Part shown: positions 1-7,598 of the stretch, piece after piece
Layout: every line of letters begins with the position of its first letter
Position numbering within the stretch: the first letter of the stretch is position 1
Origin: an uncultured Clostridia bacterium
Lineage (GTDB): Bacteria > Bacillota > Clostridia > Peptostreptococcales > Anaerovoracaceae
Direction of reading: 5' to 3'
Length of the DNA stretch: 64,000 nt
Assembly: GCA_934255135.1 (NCBI GenBank)
Contig: CAKQMV010000002.1
Coordinates: 62,001-126,000 of the forward strand
Notes under the pieces: generated by a model
What the model saw: only the letters and a program-made list of their open reading frames with translations
Told to the model about the DNA's origin: nothing
Database searches by the model: none
Program-made: the position numbers and the translations under genes

Positions 1-87
1 TACTTCCCTTATACTAAGGGAGTTTCATCAACTCAGATTTCCAAGGCTCTTAAGGCTGTAAGAGATGGAGACGCTGAGCAGAAGTAA
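1..87 (+). CDS. C-terminal fragment of a probable cytidylyltransferase-family protein (5' end outside window)
   Basis: An open frame runs from base 1 to a TAA at 85-87 with no start in the window, so only the last 28 residues are visible. They contain KGVSSTQI, which resembles the R-x-E-G-I-S-T-T motif near the C-terminus of TagD/GCT-type cytidylyltransferases and related nucleotidyltransferases. Such enzymes make CDP-alcohols such as CDP-glycerol or CDP-choline. The next gene starts 32 bases downstream and a LicD-type phosphotransferase, which would use a CDP-activated donor, follows in the same direction. The assignment rests on one short motif plus context; the substrate cannot be told. 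Confidence 0.45.
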   Translation, partial: YFPYTKGVSSTQISKALKAVRDGDAEQK

Positions 88-119
88 TAACCCGGAAGAT
101 CTGACAGGAGCTTATACTA

Positions 120-1178
120 ATGAAGGTAGATAAGAAATATTGCATGAGTTCTTTTCTCATGTACAGAATCATCTCGGACGACGATAAGTGCTTTTCACTG
201 AAGTACCCATCCAATCTGAGACCTATGATTCAGGATAGAGAGCCGATTCACACAAGTGATGATCTGTACGAATCACTGAAGCGCCAGATGGCTGAATACA
301 CTAAGGATAAGAAGAAGTGTGCGATTGCCCTAAGTGGTGGTATCGATTCTGCAATTCTTCTTAAGTTCATGCCTAAGGGATCAGTTGCATACACTTTTAA
401 GTGCGTTGTTCCTGGTATGGAGGTTAAGGATGAGAGTCCTCAGGCAGCTGAGTATATCAAGTATGCGGTTCCTGAAGGAATGGAGCACAAGATTGTCCCT
501 GTAACATGGGAGGATATGGTTAAGTATTCCGAGCCTCTTATGAAGAGAAAGGGAGCACCTATTCACTCAATCGAAGTTCAGATTCATAAGGCAGCACTTC
601 AGGCTAAGGCTGATGGTTGTGACTGTTTTATTTTCGGTGAGACTGCAGACTGTGTATATGGTGGTCACAGCAGTCTTCTATCTAAGGACTGGACTTATGG
701 CGAGTTCGTCGACCGCTGGTCATTCCTTCTCCCATACAAGGCTCTTAAGGACTGGGAGATGGATATGAAGCCTTATGATGCTTACGAGAAGAATGGATAC
801 ATTGATGTTCTTCCATTCCTTTCTGAGTACGAGGCTCCTGCGTCACTTAACTCATACAGAAACGCATGTGAGATGGCAGGAATGGAGCTATTTACTCCAT
901 ATGGTCATACTACATTTGCCGAGCCGCTTGACCTTGAGAGAGTAAGATGCGGCGAGAATAAGTATATTGTAAGAGAAGTCTTCAACAGACTTTATCCTGG
1001 ATTTGTAATTCCACCCAAGACTCCAATGCCAAGACCGATGAATATCTGGCTTCAGGGCTGGGAAGGTCCCACAAGACCTGAGTTCAGGGAGCACTGCATC
1101 GACGAGATGAGCGCGGACCAGAAGTGGCTTGTATGGAGCCTTGAGAGATTCCTTAATATTATTGACGAGGATGAATAA
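120..1178 (+). CDS. Free-standing asparagine-synthetase-type PP-loop protein
   Basis: A 352-residue protein with the PP-loop signature LSGGIDSA near residue 72, followed by FGETADCVYGG and a C-terminal stretch (PLDLERVR, then NKYIVREVF) that parallels the ATP-binding and closing motifs of the asparagine synthetase B C-terminal domain. Family members adenylate a carboxylate and transfer nitrogen to it. The N-terminal glutaminase domain, with its Cys2 nucleophile, is absent, so the enzyme would need free ammonia, a partner glutaminase or another amine acceptor. A GGAG sequence precedes the ATG. Gene 3 begins immediately at its stop, in an apparent four-gene operon with LicD-like proteins, which suggests surface-polymer modification rather than asparagine supply. 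Substrate unknown. Confidence 0.7.
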   Translation: MKVDKKYCMSSFLMYRIISDDDKCFSLKYPSNLRPMIQDREPIHTSDDLYESLKRQMAEYTKDKKKCAIALSGGIDSAILLKFMPKGSVAYTFKCVVPGMEVKDESPQAAEYIKYAVPEGMEHKIVPVTWEDMVKYSEPLMKRKGAPIHSIEVQIHKAALQAKADGCDCFIFGETADCVYGGHSSLLSKDWTYGEFVDRWSFLLPYKALKDWEMDMKPYDAYEKNGYIDVLPFLSEYEAPASLNSYRNACEMAGMELFTPYGHTTFAEPLDLERVRCGENKYIVREVFNRLYPGFVIPPKTPMPRPMNIWLQGWEGPTRPEFREHCIDEMSADQKWLVWSLERFLNIIDEDE

Positions 1179-1182
1179 TAAT

Positions 1183-2340
1183 ATGAACGATGATTCAATT
1201 AAAGGCAGACATTTTGAGCTGCTTAAAACAATTAATAATCTATGCCTAGATCGCCACATTGACATGTTCTTATGTGGCGATACTGCTTTAAGTGTGTATC
1301 GTGATGGAGAGCTTTCAGACTATATGACGGTTGCAATCAATGCTGCTGATGCCCCCAAGCTTATCTCAGCCATCGACGATAGTGATATTCCGTACGAGAC
1401 AGAGAGCATGCTTAACAACGGAGGATACCCTTCGTTTGAGATCAGAGTTTTTGACAGAAGTACAACTGACTTTGAGATCAACAAGTGTAGGAAATATCTT
1501 AACAATTGTATTCATGTAACGGTGAAGCTTGTTGAGCATGTATCGGCGATGAAGCTTTCATGGACGATGGCGCGTGCGAGATTCAAGAGCTACAAGAAAG
1601 GAATCAGTCTTCCTGCTGAGGTTAACAGTACTGATGTTTCTGCTCCACTATTTGAGAGAATGGTCAAGGCAGCGTCCGCATCTTCTGGCATGATCCGGTT
1701 TAACAGCAAGGAGTTTCCTAAGACTATGCTTGGATCATTTGATCAGGTTGAGCTTTATGGTGAGAAGTTTAATGTCCCTGCAAGAACAGAGGCTTATCTC
1801 ACCCTGGAGTTCGGAACATTCTGGAGAGCGTACGAGCCTGCTGCTTTCGACGGCCGTGACTGCAACTTCAGATCAGTTTCAATAAGCTGGGACGATTATC
1901 AGACTGCGATTTCATCAGTTGATCTTGCAGGCTATGACAAGGTTTATTCGGAGTTTCGTTCAATTGACAAGGGCTTCAGAAAGTACCAGTCGATTGTTAA
2001 TACTTATTACCAGAATATGGAACGTACCTTCGACAGATTTTATTTGTATGAAAACCTTGAATGCCGCAAGGATGAGTTTATGAAGCTTCGCGAGAACGAT
2101 GATTTCACAACGCTTCGCAAGGAGCTTGATGAATATCTTATGCTGATGGAGCATCATGCAAGAGCTGGCCTCGGACTCTGTTTCGATTCGGATATTCTGG
2201 AGATTGCTCTCGATGTTCTAAGACATGAGGGTCGCAGCAAGGATGCCGACGAGCTTAAGTCTCTTGTTCCAGAGCAGCACATGAAACCTATTACAATCAG
2301 AGATTACACAGAAGCAATTACAGAAGCGATAGAGGAATAA
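1183..2340 (+). CDS. LicD/nucleotidyltransferase-like protein with degenerate active site
   Basis: About 385 residues. The N-terminus (FLCGDTALSVYRDGELSDY) can be laid over the LicD core of the next protein (YLFGGSCIGAIRHNGFIPWD), but the metal-binding D-N-D-I-D there is replaced here by SDYMTVAI. It therefore looks like a catalytically dead or altered LicD paralogue. The C-terminal 100 residues are helical and charged, without a recognised domain. The start at 1183 is preferred because GACGAGG lies 12 bases upstream; an ATG at 1171 directly abuts that site. It overlaps or abuts the PP-loop gene and is followed 4 bases later by the intact LicD gene, so co-translation is likely. It may be a non-catalytic partner of that enzyme; this is inference. 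Confidence 0.5.
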   Translation: MNDDSIKGRHFELLKTINNLCLDRHIDMFLCGDTALSVYRDGELSDYMTVAINAADAPKLISAIDDSDIPYETESMLNNGGYPSFEIRVFDRSTTDFEINKCRKYLNNCIHVTVKLVEHVSAMKLSWTMARARFKSYKKGISLPAEVNSTDVSAPLFERMVKAASASSGMIRFNSKEFPKTMLGSFDQVELYGEKFNVPARTEAYLTLEFGTFWRAYEPAAFDGRDCNFRSVSISWDDYQTAISSVDLAGYDKVYSEFRSIDKGFRKYQSIVNTYYQNMERTFDRFYLYENLECRKDEFMKLRENDDFTTLRKELDEYLMLMEHHARAGLGLCFDSDILEIALDVLRHEGRSKDADELKSLVPEQHMKPITIRDYTEAITEAIEE

Positions 2341-2344
2341 ACAT

Positions 2345-3889
2345 ATGGATATGGAACAACAGGCTCTATTTGAGCTTCTTAAACAGGCGAAGGCCTTCAT
2401 GGATGAGAACGATATCACGTTCTATCTTTTCGGAGGAAGCTGCATTGGTGCTATCAGACACAATGGCTTCATTCCATGGGACAACGATATCGACATCATC
2501 ATGGATAGAGATAATTACAGGAAACTGATAGAAGCGTCCGGGATGCTTGCGAATGAAGACTTTGAATTCGTATGCTTCGAGAATCATGAAGAATACTTCA
2601 GACCTTTTGGCCAGTTCTCTTCGAAGAAGGATACTTACTTCCTTCAGAGCCGTGTCTTTAATAAAGGCCTCTGCATGGGAACTATTATAGATGTCTTCGT
2701 GCTCGACTACGTTCCTTCTTCTCGAATGGAGGAACATATGCACAATCTTCTCATGTATGAGGAGACTCTTGGCTACTACAGACTTTGCCGTGATGAAATC
2801 AGTGAACACGCTGAAGAATATTACGCTCTTGTTGAAGAAGAGCGTGAGATTGGACGAAAGGCTGTAATCGACAGACTCAAGGAGAAGGTCGAGCAGTTCT
2901 CCGCCCAGGAATCAGATCAGATGGTTACAAGATTCTGGGTTATAAAGCTCAGGAAATATAACAAGGAATGGTTCGGCAAACCAAGATATATTGATTTCGA
3001 GGGTGTGCCTATGCCGGTACCTGCTAATGCTGAAGCTACTCTTCGTGCGCAGTACGGCAATGACTGGTACAATGTGCCACCTCAGGATGGCCGCAAGATC
3101 AAGACATTTTTCCATAATCACAACATCAGCAGCAATAACTACGTTGATGATGTAAACAACTTTATCGATAACGATGCTATCGAAGAGCTCCTTGAGAACA
3201 GAAAGCATTATCAGGTTGCGAGACTTGGCAAGCAGATTGAAATGCAGAAGTACAAGGATCAGCTGCTGGCTCACAGACTGATTCTTGAATATAAGCCGGA
3301 GACACACGCAGATGATTATTCTGCGCTGAATCCCCTTATCAAGAAGGTTAAGGCATTCAATAATTCAGGGATTTCTCAGACGCTTATAGACGATAAGTTT
3401 GTTCTTGGCTGGATGCGATGGCTTACAGAGAACGGCAGATATTATGATGCTGCCAAGGTAAGGACTGCTTTTGTTTCAGAGAATTTCACTTCGGATGAGT
3501 TAACTGAGCTTGATTCTCTCATCGAGAAGCTTAGAATTCTTGACGAAGCGATTTATGAATCTGGTATTGATGAGGTTCGTGCCGCTTATGATGCGATTGA
3601 TGATATATATCGCAAGACTGTTTCAAGCTGCATCGTCGCAAGAGGTCGTATCCTGATGCGCGAGGGTTCGGGAATTCCTTACCCCACTGACGCCAAAGCT
3701 TTTCTCGAGGTGTGCAATACATTTCTTGACACACACCCCGACAACTGGAATGTACTTAAGCAGAAAGCTGACTTCATCTACTCGCTCGATCGAAGAGACG
3801 AGGCATATAAGATATATGAAGTGGTTTATCAGAACTCCTGCAACGGAATGATTCTTCTCGAGCTTAAGAAACGATTTGGTTTTAAATAG
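2345..3889 (+). CDS. LicD family phosphotransferase with C-terminal helical (TPR-like) extension
   Basis: A 514-residue protein. Residues about 28-60 carry the LicD signature: GGSCIGAIRH, then FIPWDNDIDI and an RDNYRKL helix. LicD proteins transfer phospho-alcohols such as phosphocholine from CDP-activated donors onto surface glycans. The LicD part ends near residue 270. The remaining 240 residues are helical, and the last 60 (HPDNWNVLKQKAD, then RRDEAYKIYE) look like TPR helices, possibly for partner or polymer binding. AGAGGA in the end of gene 3 serves as the ribosome binding site. This is the last gene of the + strand cluster and is followed by a terminator hairpin. No membrane segment or signal peptide is visible, so it should act in the cytoplasm on a precursor. 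The donor alcohol is unknown. Confidence 0.75.
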   Translation: MDMEQQALFELLKQAKAFMDENDITFYLFGGSCIGAIRHNGFIPWDNDIDIIMDRDNYRKLIEASGMLANEDFEFVCFENHEEYFRPFGQFSSKKDTYFLQSRVFNKGLCMGTIIDVFVLDYVPSSRMEEHMHNLLMYEETLGYYRLCRDEISEHAEEYYALVEEEREIGRKAVIDRLKEKVEQFSAQESDQMVTRFWVIKLRKYNKEWFGKPRYIDFEGVPMPVPANAEATLRAQYGNDWYNVPPQDGRKIKTFFHNHNISSNNYVDDVNNFIDNDAIEELLENRKHYQVARLGKQIEMQKYKDQLLAHRLILEYKPETHADDYSALNPLIKKVKAFNNSGISQTLIDDKFVLGWMRWLTENGRYYDAAKVRTAFVSENFTSDELTELDSLIEKLRILDEAIYESGIDEVRAAYDAIDDIYRKTVSSCIVARGRILMREGSGIPYPTDAKAFLEVCNTFLDTHPDNWNVLKQKADFIYSLDRRDEAYKIYEVVYQNSCNGMILLELKKRFGFK

Positions 3890-3903
3890 AATTATATGAA
3901 ATG

Positions 3904-3940
3904 AGGTTCTGATCATCGTAGCTGATGACCAGAACCTTTA
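3904..3940 (+). terminator. Rho-independent terminator after the LicD operon
   Basis: The arms AGGTTCTGATCATC and GATGACCAGAACCT form a near-perfect stem, followed by TTTATAAT. It lies 15 bases past the LicD stop and ahead of the convergent ATP-grasp gene. The T-run is short. Confidence 0.65.
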
Positions 3941-3974
3941 TAATGCCTAGTATTCGTATTGCACTTGTTATTCT

Positions 3975-5843
3975 TTATTTGTTATTCTTAGCCTGAACAA
4001 GTTCGCTGATATCAAGCTTATCTCCGATGATGTAATCCATCTCAAGCGGATTGAGTCTCAGGAACATTCCCGGTGTGAAAGTAAGCTCACCTACGATAAC
4101 TTGTCCTGCAACCTCGTAGAAATCAACTCTTACAAGAGGGAAATCCTTAGATAGTACTCTTGCAAGCTCGATCATCTTCTCAACATTCTCAGGCTTCTTA
4201 GGGAATCCCGCAGTTGCCTTACCTCCCCTTCTAATTGGAAGCGGCTTCCAGTCCATATCAACAAAAGTTCTTGACTGTGTACCCTCGTTTCTGCCTGAAA
4301 CAGTCAGTGCGAACTGTGGCTCACCATTAAAGCAGTAGAACTTGTAATCGTCAAGACCGCTGTCATCACCGATAAACTCCTCGATCAGAATTCTAGGAAC
4401 AATCTTCTCAGTAGATGCGCCCATATTCTTGTAATAGTAGCTTGTCCATGGATACAGCCACTGAGTCATCTTTGCACACTCATAATCCCATGCGATATGA
4501 TTCTTATCCTTAACAATAATTACTGAATCATTACCCCATCCGCAGTTTGACTTCATAACGAATCTCTGAGGAAGTGCCTCGTAGTCAATCTCTTCTACAC
4601 GGTCAAAAGCACCGATCAGCGGCACGACATGTTCCGCTCCGACCTTACCGGCGATGTAGTCCTTGGCCGTAATCTTATCGCATGCAGTGATAATATCAGG
4701 ATGCTCGTAATTAAGAGCGAGCCAGATAATCTTCTCATTAAATGTCTTAGGATTCTTAAGATCAGGCAGATACTTCATCTGTGCGTATGCCTTCTGAAGA
4801 CAATACTGCTCCTTAGTTCTGTCATCAATTCTTCCATCAATTGCATAAACAACCTCAGGTGAAACCTTCTCAAAGAATGCTTCCTTATCATAGATGATTT
4901 CCTTAGGTAGCTTTAGAAGCTCGCCCATCTCCTTGTCTAGGCTTCCAAGTCCTGACAGAAATCCATCCTCAGGGAAGAATTCCATAAACTCAACGATGAG
5001 CTGATCCCCAATCTCAAGGAAGTCAATTCTGACAAATGGGAATGACGCAGCAAGCTTGCCAGAGAGATTTGCAATGGCTTCCCTATTCTTTGAAGCTGAT
5101 TCACTGGTCTTTACAACCCTGCCCTTAGCTTCGATATATTCTGCATTGCCGTTGATGCAGTATGCACTTACCTTCTCTGCATCTGCAAACAGGGGTTCTG
5201 CATAAAGAACTGTTGCAAGGTCATTAAGACCCCAGTTGAATGCCTCGAAGTATGGATTAGCAATTCCCTTAAGCTGTCCTGCAAGTGATGACTTAGCCTT
5301 CTCGATAGCCTTGTCAGTCTTCTCTGTCATCACATGTCTGTAGCTGTTTCTTCTGTTAACCTTAAATACGCACTTCTCAGGAAGCTCGCTGAAATCAATG
5401 TGCTCCTGGTGTACCCAGAAACCGATTGTGTCTATTACGTATTCTGCACCAATCTTCTGTTCAACGTATCTCTTAAGTGCAAAGCTGTCGTAACAGTTTG
5501 CGATGAGTGGCAGCTGATAATGAAGCTTAAGCCACTGAAGCTTCTCGCTCAGAGTCTTAGGCTTGCTGAAGTCCATATCGCATCCCATCTGTGCCTTAAA
5601 TACCTTGCCGAGATAAATCTCCATAGCATTAATGTCAAAACGACCTGCTCTGTAGAGTTTTCTGTTACGCTTCACGTATTCCGGCTTCTTGTATGAATCC
5701 TTCGCTATATCAGAAACGATGTACTGATCGTCCTGAAAATTCTTGAATTCATCATATGTCGCAGTATTCTTGAATCTCTCATATTCGGTATCAGTGAAGA
5801 ACTGCTTCTTAAAAGTGCCCGCAATCTTATTCTTTAAGGACAT
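3975..5843 (-). CDS. Tandem TupA-like ATP-grasp protein
   Basis: A 622-residue protein with two related halves. The second half (about residues 355-615) has the TupA-type ATP-grasp motifs: RFVMKSNCGWGND, ILIEEFIGDD, DYKFYCFNGEP, LVRVDFYEV and GELTFTPG. The first half has the same framework (CVFKVNRRNSYRH, FVRIDFLEI) but lacks DYK, and EFMEFFPEDG replaces GELTFTP, so it looks inactive. TupA-like proteins are linked to amide-bond formation on surface polymers (teichuronopeptide). The start at 5843 is chosen because GGAGG lies 6 bases upstream; a further ATG 12 bases earlier lacks a spaced site. It is convergent with the LicD operon and divergent from the secreted protein gene, with overlapping promoters. 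The acceptor is unknown. Confidence 0.75.
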   Translation of the reverse strand: MSLKNKIAGTFKKQFFTDTEYERFKNTATYDEFKNFQDDQYIVSDIAKDSYKKPEYVKRNRKLYRAGRFDINAMEIYLGKVFKAQMGCDMDFSKPKTLSEKLQWLKLHYQLPLIANCYDSFALKRYVEQKIGAEYVIDTIGFWVHQEHIDFSELPEKCVFKVNRRNSYRHVMTEKTDKAIEKAKSSLAGQLKGIANPYFEAFNWGLNDLATVLYAEPLFADAEKVSAYCINGNAEYIEAKGRVVKTSESASKNREAIANLSGKLAASFPFVRIDFLEIGDQLIVEFMEFFPEDGFLSGLGSLDKEMGELLKLPKEIIYDKEAFFEKVSPEVVYAIDGRIDDRTKEQYCLQKAYAQMKYLPDLKNPKTFNEKIIWLALNYEHPDIITACDKITAKDYIAGKVGAEHVVPLIGAFDRVEEIDYEALPQRFVMKSNCGWGNDSVIIVKDKNHIAWDYECAKMTQWLYPWTSYYYKNMGASTEKIVPRILIEEFIGDDSGLDDYKFYCFNGEPQFALTVSGRNEGTQSRTFVDMDWKPLPIRRGGKATAGFPKKPENVEKMIELARVLSKDFPLVRVDFYEVAGQVIVGELTFTPGMFLRLNPLEMDYIIGDKLDISELVQAKNNK

Positions 5844-5891
5844 AATAGCCTCCATCTTTATTAATATTTATTACTTTTTGAATTCTTTAAT

Positions 5892-5920
5892 TTGTAGACA
5901 ATTATATCATAATGTATAAT
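5892..5920 (+). promoter_or_regulatory. Promoter of the secreted papain-fold/FnIII protein
   Basis: The -35 is TTGTAG (5892-5897), then a 17-base spacer and a perfect TATAAT (5915-5920). AAGGAG precedes the ATG at 5973. It physically overlaps the leftward promoter at 5901-5928. Confidence 0.65.
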
Positions 5921-5928
5921 TATGTTAA
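5901..5928 (-). promoter_or_regulatory. Promoter of the tandem TupA-like ATP-grasp gene
   Basis: On the minus strand, TTAACA (5928-5923), a 16-base spacer and a perfect TATAAT (5906-5901) lie upstream of the start at 5843. The elements interleave with the rightward promoter, so one polymerase should block the other. Confidence 0.6.
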
Positions 5929-5972
5929 ATTAACAAAGATTCGCATGTTTTTATTTATAAGGAGATGACGAT

Positions 5973-7073
5973 ATGAAGATTTTTACTAAGTTTACTACCA
6001 TTCTTCTATCATCAGTGTTGATATTATCATCATTTGGAGCAACAGCTTTCGCAGATTCAATGGATAACTATGACCCTGATAAGGCACTGCAGTACGCGAT
6101 TGATAATTGGAACAATCTGACACCAAGGGAGAAGGTTAAAGGCAAGGCTGATTGTGTAGTTTTCATACGATCATGCCTCGAAGAGGGCGGAATGCATTTT
6201 GACAGAAGCTATGAGTACACACCTAATGATTTTGTAAAGTTCCTTAAGAGCAAGGGCTTTAAGGAGTACGCTATGTCTCTCTCTGATGAAACAAATACAG
6301 CAAGCGGTGATCTTATTCTTTACTACTGTGGAACTTGTAATAAGTATTATCACATTAGCATGATAATGAACCCTTACTATATGACTATAGTTCACCACAA
6401 CGTAAACGGCAAGATTGGTGCTAAGGGTAAGACATTCTATGCTTTTGCACACAGTGGTCATGCAGGTGCTAGATACACTATCCTCCACTACCCTAACTAC
6501 AAGGATAAGTCAGACTCAGTAACTGCAGAATTTACAGAGGATAATAAGATTGCACTTGAGTGGAACGGTGTCGATTCTGCTGTAAGCTATAACGTATACA
6601 GAGCTACAGCAGCTAACGGCACATACACTAAGATTGCTAACGTTAAGGAGACAAGCTACACTTATTCGCCAGCTGCAAGCTTCAGCGGCAAGAAGCTTTA
6701 CTTCAAGGTTAAGCCAGTTAATGCTGCTGGAGAAGTTGGTAAGTTCTCACCATCTGCATCTGAGAGCAACGTTAAGGAGTACGGAGCTCCTACAGTAACA
6801 AAGTCAAAGGCTACCGTTGTTAAGGTTAAGTGGGGTCAGGCATCAGCTGGATGCAATGGATATGAGATTTCACAGACTACATCAAGTAAGAAGATCGAAA
6901 CAACTAAGGTAGTAACTAAGGCAACTAGTACTTATACTACACTTAAGGCACCTAAGAAGAAAGTACGTTACTACAGAGTAAGAGCATATAGAACAATTGC
7001 TAATGCTTCTGCAGCAGAACCAATCACTGTATACAGCGACTGGTCAGCAGCTAAGTCATTCAAGCTTAAATAA
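5973..7073 (+). CDS. Secreted protein: papain-fold amidase-like domain plus two fibronectin type III repeats
   Basis: A 366-residue protein with a signal peptide (basic start, hydrophobic core, AFA cleavage site after residue 27). Residues 30-165 contain KADCVVFIRSCL, where Cys61 is a candidate nucleophile, and YYHISMI, where His127 is a candidate base. This order fits NlpC/P60, CHAP or amidase_6-type papain-fold hydrolases that cut peptidoglycan peptides, but the family is not certain. Residues about 180-270 and 275-366 are two FnIII-like domains (ALEWNGVDSAVSYNVYRA and VKVKWGQASAGCNGYEI), probably spacers or binding modules. No LPXTG motif or membrane anchor is visible. It has its own promoter and terminator, so it is monocistronic. 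Its strand is head-on to replication. Confidence 0.65.
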   Translation: MKIFTKFTTILLSSVLILSSFGATAFADSMDNYDPDKALQYAIDNWNNLTPREKVKGKADCVVFIRSCLEEGGMHFDRSYEYTPNDFVKFLKSKGFKEYAMSLSDETNTASGDLILYYCGTCNKYYHISMIMNPYYMTIVHHNVNGKIGAKGKTFYAFAHSGHAGARYTILHYPNYKDKSDSVTAEFTEDNKIALEWNGVDSAVSYNVYRATAANGTYTKIANVKETSYTYSPAASFSGKKLYFKVKPVNAAGEVGKFSPSASESNVKEYGAPTVTKSKATVVKVKWGQASAGCNGYEISQTTSSKKIETTKVVTKATSTYTTLKAPKKKVRYYRVRAYRTIANASAAEPITVYSDWSAAKSFKLK

Positions 7074-7093
7074 TATGTTTGATTCATACTACA

Positions 7094-7125
7094 GAAGGCC
7101 TGGTCGATTCGACCAGGCCTTCTTC
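7094..7125. terminator. Bidirectional terminator between the secreted-protein gene and dtd
   Basis: A perfect 14-bp stem (GAAGGCCTGGTCGA with TCGACCAGGCCTTC) is followed on the + side by TTCTTAT. It lies between two convergent genes, 20 bases past one stop and 24 past the other. Confidence 0.8.
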
Positions 7126-7148
7126 TTATCATATCAAGTATTCTATTG

Positions 7149-7598
7149 TTACATTATTTCCGCTGAGTCGAGGATTACTGTAAAAGGTCCATCGTTTAAT
7201 AACTCAACCTTCATATCCGCTCCGAAGATACCCTTCTCAACCACAGGACACTTCTCCTTACATCTGTCGATGATGTACTCGTACAACCTGTTAGCCTCCT
7301 CCGGGCCGCCGGCATCTATGAATGACGGTCTATTGCCCTTTTTGCAATTAGCGTAGAGCGTGAACTGTGAAATCAGAAGCAGTTCGCCATTAACATCATC
7401 TAGTGACAGATTAGTCTTGCCGTTCTCATCCTCAAAGATTCTGAGCTTGCACATCTTATCTACAAGCTTATCTGCAATTGCTTCATTGTCTTCCTTGGAT
7501 ACTCCGATAAGAACCATAAAACCCTTATTAATTGCACCGCAAGTCTCACCTTCAACAGTTACACTTGCGTGCTTTACTCTCTGTATTACAAATCTCAT
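7149..7598 (-). CDS. dtd: D-aminoacyl-tRNA deacylase
   Basis: A 149-residue protein, the usual Dtd length. It hydrolyses D-amino acids (and glycine mischarged on tRNA-Ala) from tRNA. The active-site motif SQFTLY is at residues 77-82 and the Gly-cisPro motif NDGPFT at 135-140; the N-terminus MRFVIQRV is typical. Its ATG directly follows the stop codon of the upstream ATP-grasp gene with no gap, and its ribosome binding site (GGAGAG) lies inside that gene, so the two are translationally coupled. A shared terminator lies downstream. In many Firmicutes dtd follows relA, so this neighbour is unusual. Confidence 0.95.
   Translation of the reverse strand: MRFVIQRVKHASVTVEGETCGAINKGFMVLIGVSKEDNEAIADKLVDKMCKLRIFEDENGKTNLSLDDVNGELLLISQFTLYANCKKGNRPSFIDAGGPEEANRLYEYIIDRCKEKCPVVEKGIFGADMKVELLNDGPFTVILDSAEIM

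Noticed and set aside
888..1265. Antisense open frame across the end of the PP-loop gene
   Set aside because: It runs opposite to two well-supported genes and lacks start signals; a shadow frame.
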